Shown here piece after piece: positions 61,405-64,000 of a stretch of 64,000 nucleotides of DNA (its first letter is position 1; the number at the start of each line of letters is the position of its first letter). Under the pieces are notes generated by a model that was not told the origin of the DNA, did no database searches, and worked only from the letters and a program-made list of their open reading frames with translations. This DNA is from Pleomorphomonas koreensis DSM 23070 (GTDB taxonomy: Bacteria > Pseudomonadota > Alphaproteobacteria > Rhizobiales > Pleomorphomonadaceae). Location of the stretch: positions 62,001 through 126,000 of the forward strand of contig NZ_AULH01000005.1 in NCBI RefSeq assembly GCF_000425185.1, given 5' to 3'. Made by a program: the position numbers and the translations under genes.

Positions 61405-64000
61405 ATGACCGACACGCCCGCACCGACGTCCGACGCGACGCCGACCCGCGACTATTCCGCGACGCTCAATCTCCCGGCCACCGACTTCCCGATGCGCGCC
61501 GGCCTGCCGGAGAAGGAGCCGAAGCTGATCGCCCGCTGGGACGAGATGAGGCTCTACGAGCGGCTGCGCGACACCGCCAGGGGGCGCGAGAAGTTCGTGC
61601 TGCACGATGGCCCGCCCTATGCCAACGGCCACCTGCATATCGGCCACGCGCTCAACAAGATCCTGAAAGACATCATCACCCGCTCGCGGCAGATGATGGG
61701 CTACGACAGCAACTACGTCCCCGGCTGGGACTGCCACGGCCTGCCGATCGAATGGAAGGTCGAGGAGGAGTATCGCGCCAAGGGCAAGAACAAGGACGAG
61801 GTGCCGATCAACGACTTCCGCGCCGAGTGCCGCCAGTATGCCGAAGGCTGGATCAAGGTGCAGGCCGAGGAGTTCCGCCGTCTCGGCGTCGAGGGCGATT
61901 TTGCCAATCCCTACACCACCATGGCGTTTTCCTCGGAGGCGGTGATCGCCACCGAACTCTTGAAGTTCGCCGTATCCGGCCAGCTCTATCGCGGCTCCAA
62001 GCCGGTGATGTGGTCGGTCGTCGAGCGGACGGCGCTGGCCGAGGCCGAGGTCGAGTATCAGGATTACCAGAGCGATACGATCTGGGTGAAGTTCCCGGTG
62101 ACGTCGGGCGCGCCGGAGCTTGCCGGCGCTTCCGTCGTCATCTGGACGACGACGCCGTGGACCATCCCCGGCAACCGCGCCGTCAGCTATTCGCCGAAGA
62201 TCGCCTACGGCCTCTATGAAGTGACCGAGGCGCCGGAGGGCAACTGGGCCAAGGTTGGCGAGCGCTACGTGCTGGCCGATGCGCTGGCGGACGCGGTGTT
62301 CAAGCAGGCCAAGGTGACCGGCCACATCAAGCTCGCCGCCGTCGCGGCCGACGCGCTGTCGTCGGTCACCTGCGCTCATCCGCTCAGCGGCCTCGGCGGC
62401 GGCTACACCTTCGACGTGCCGCTTCTCCCCGGCGACCACGTCACCGACGACGCCGGCACCGGTTTCGTCCACACCGCCCCGGGCCATGGCCGCGAGGACT
62501 TCGAGCTGTGGATGGAGCACGGCCGCGATCTCGCCGCGCGCGGCATCGACGCCACCATCCCGTTCACCGTCGACGACGGCGGCTATCTCACCGCCGACGC
62601 GCCGGGCTTTACGGGCCGGCGCGTGCTGACCGACAAGGGCGACAAGGGCGACGCCAACCAGGCGGTGATCGAGGCGCTGGCCGCCGCCGGCGCCATGGTG
62701 GCGCGCGGCCGCCTGAAGCACACCTATCCGCATAGCTGGCGTTCCAAGAAGCCGGTGATCTTCCGCAATACGCCGCAATGGTTCGTCTACATGGACAAGC
62801 CGATCGGCAACGGTCCGGTCGGCGACACGCTGCGCGCTCGCGCCCTGAAGGCGATCGACGACACCGCCTTCTATCCGCCGGCCGGCCAGACGCGCCTCCG
62901 CTCGATGATCGAGAACCGGCCCGACTGGGTGCTGTCGCGCCAGCGCGCCTGGGGCGTGCCGATCGCCGTGTTCCGCAACACTGAGACCGGCCAGTTGCTG
63001 CCCGGCCCGGATTTCGCCCACAACGACGCCTATGCCGGCCGCCTCCGCGAGGCCTTCCTCGCCGAGGGCGCCGACGCCTGGTTCGCCGACGGCGCCAAGG
63101 AACGGTTCCTGAGCGGCTTCGTCGACGACCTCGGCCCGTGGAGCCAAGTGCGCGACATCCTCGACGTCTGGTTCGATTCGGGATCGACGCACGAGTTCGT
63201 GCTGAAGGGCCGCCCCGACCTCAAGTGGCCGGCCGACGTCTATCTCGAAGGCTCGGACCAGCATCGTGGCTGGTTCCACTCCTCGCTGCTCGAAAGCTGC
63301 GGCGTCAACGGCGTCGCGCCCTACAAGGCGGTGGTGACGCACGGCTTCACCATGGCCGAGGACGGCCGCAAGATGTCGAAATCCCTCGGCAACCAGGTGC
63401 AGCCGCAGGACGTCATCAGGCAGTCGGGTGCCGACATCCTGCGCCTCTGGGTCGCCTCGACCGACTACTGGGAAGACCAGCGCATCGGCAAGAAGATCCT
63501 CGACGCCAATTCCGACGCCTACCGCAAGATCCGCAACACCGTCCGCTGGATGCTGGGCACGCTCGCCCATTACGACGGCGCCGCGGTTGCCTATGCTGAC
63601 CTGCCGGAGCTGGAGCGGCTGATGCTGCACAAGCTGGCGGTGGTGGGCGCCGAGGTGGTGGAAGGCTACAAGGAATACGACTTCAAGGCCGTGTTCTCGT
63701 CGATCCTCAACTTCATGAACATCGAGCTTTCCGCCTTCTACTTCGACGTCCGCAAGGACGCGCTCTACTGCGACCCGAAGTCGAGCCTGAAGCGCCGCGC
63801 CGCGCTCCACGTGGTGGCCACGCTCTACGACCATCTCGTCAAGTGGCTGGCGCCGCTGACGCCGTTCACCGCCGAGGAGGCATGGCTCGAACGCCATCCG
63901 GGCGAGGCGTCGTCCATCCATCTCGAACTGTTCCCGGACGTGCCGGAGGAATGGCTGGACGCGGCTCTCGACGACAAGTGGGAGAAGGTGAAGAAGGTGC
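61405..64000 (+). CDS. ileS: Isoleucyl-tRNA synthetase (3' end outside window)
   Basis: 865 residues visible, incomplete at the window end. Class I synthetase that charges tRNA-Ile. HIGH motif in [16 protein letters not shown] (about residue 70), the editing domain with [13 protein letters not shown], and KMSKS in [12 protein letters not shown] (about residue 655). The frame is intact across the visible part. Leader hairpin precedes it. Probably followed by lspA beyond the window, by analogy with other proteobacteria. Confidence 0.97.
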   Translation, partial: MTDTPAPTSDATPTRDYSATLNLPATDFPMRAGLPEKEPKLIARWDEMRLYERLRDTARGREKFVLHDGPPYANGHLHIGHALNKILKDIITRSRQMMGYDSNYVPGWDCHGLPIEWKVEEEYRAKGKNKDEVPINDFRAECRQYAEGWIKVQAEEFRRLGVEGDFANPYTTMAFSSEAVIATELLKFAVSGQLYRGSKPVMWSVVERTALAEAEVEYQDYQSDTIWVKFPVTSGAPELAGASVVIWTTTPWTIPGNRAVSYSPKIAYGLYEVTEAPEGNWAKVGERYVLADALADAVFKQAKVTGHIKLAAVAADALSSVTCAHPLSGLGGGYTFDVPLLPGDHVTDDAGTGFVHTAPGHGREDFELWMEHGRDLAARGIDATIPFTVDDGGYLTADAPGFTGRRVLTDKGDKGDANQAVIEALAAAGAMVARGRLKHTYPHSWRSKKPVIFRNTPQWFVYMDKPIGNGPVGDTLRARALKAIDDTAFYPPAGQTRLRSMIENRPDWVLSRQRAWGVPIAVFRNTETGQLLPGPDFAHNDAYAGRLREAFLAEGADAWFADGAKERFLSGFVDDLGPWSQVRDILDVWFDSGSTHEFVLKGRPDLKWPADVYLEGSDQHRGWFHSSLLESCGVNGVAPYKAVVTHGFTMAEDGRKMSKSLGNQVQPQDVIRQSGADILRLWVASTDYWEDQRIGKKILDANSDAYRKIRNTVRWMLGTLAHYDGAAVAYADLPELERLMLHKLAVVGAEVVEGYKEYDFKAVFSSILNFMNIELSAFYFDVRKDALYCDPKSSLKRRAALHVVATLYDHLVKWLAPLTPFTAEEAWLERHPGEASSIHLELFPDVPEEWLDAALDDKWEKVKKV

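Overview
The window is a gene-dense, high-GC stretch of an alphaproteobacterial chromosome, most likely order Hyphomicrobiales (Rhizobiales). The evidence is an Omp2/RopA-type porin, ChvG/ChvI followed by HprK, EIIA and HPr, an IalB-family protein, the small families DUF4170, DUF2093 and DUF6101, a split glycine decarboxylase (GcvPA/GcvPB), MutL and CheZ of alphaproteobacterial type, and a TTAA-N7-TTAA CtrA box. Genus cannot be fixed from the sequence alone. I saw no insertion sequence, phage gene, CRISPR array, rRNA or tRNA. Most genes are housekeeping genes packed with ATGA or GTGA overlaps.

Layout. 0.1-7.5 kb: porin, a BenE-type transporter with an overlapping histidine phosphatase, a TerB/DnaJ co-chaperone, an acetyltransferase, AMP nucleosidase with a structured leader, and a HAD hydrolase. 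7.5-10.1 kb: a FliK-like protein coupled to a stand-alone FlhB C-terminal domain. 10.2-15.1 kb: the glycine cleavage operon (tandem glycine riboswitch, gcvT, gcvH, gcvPA, an unannotated 45-codon ORF, gcvPB). 15.2-26.6 kb: lipoprotein, ispH-thrB-rnhA-lipid kinase run, peroxiredoxin, DsbD-alpha-like protein, chemoreceptor, YqgE, purD, ubiA, DUF6101. 27.0-32.7 kb: pmbA-cysQ-DUF4170-acyltransferase-waaA-lpxK, a lipid A/Kdo envelope operon, then DUF2093. 32.8-42.9 kb (minus strand): MATE pump with an operator-like repeat cluster, TerC, HAD, tldD, IalB, a membrane GGDEF/EAL protein with degenerate motifs, RimJ-like acetyltransferase and an M16 peptidase. 43.2-50.3 kb: thrC, patatin-like esterase, tadA, an RluB-type pseudouridine synthase with a repeat tail, rsmD, a PNPOx-fold protein and a second MATE pump. 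50.4-54.8 kb: chvI-chvG-hprK, then EIIA-HPr-acetyltransferase. 54.8-64.0 kb: mutL, a sirtuin, a TIGR01459 HAD protein, cheZ and cheY, ribF, and ileS running off the window end.

I found no complete, obviously new multi-gene system. The best leads are small: the translationally coupled 45-codon ORF between gcvPA and gcvPB; the FliK-like/FlhB-CTD pair away from other flagellar genes; the double-degenerate GGDEF-EAL membrane protein; and structured leaders or operators before amn, the fliK-like gene, ribF, ileS and the first MATE gene. All folding and motif statements were made by eye; no folding, alignment or database search was run.
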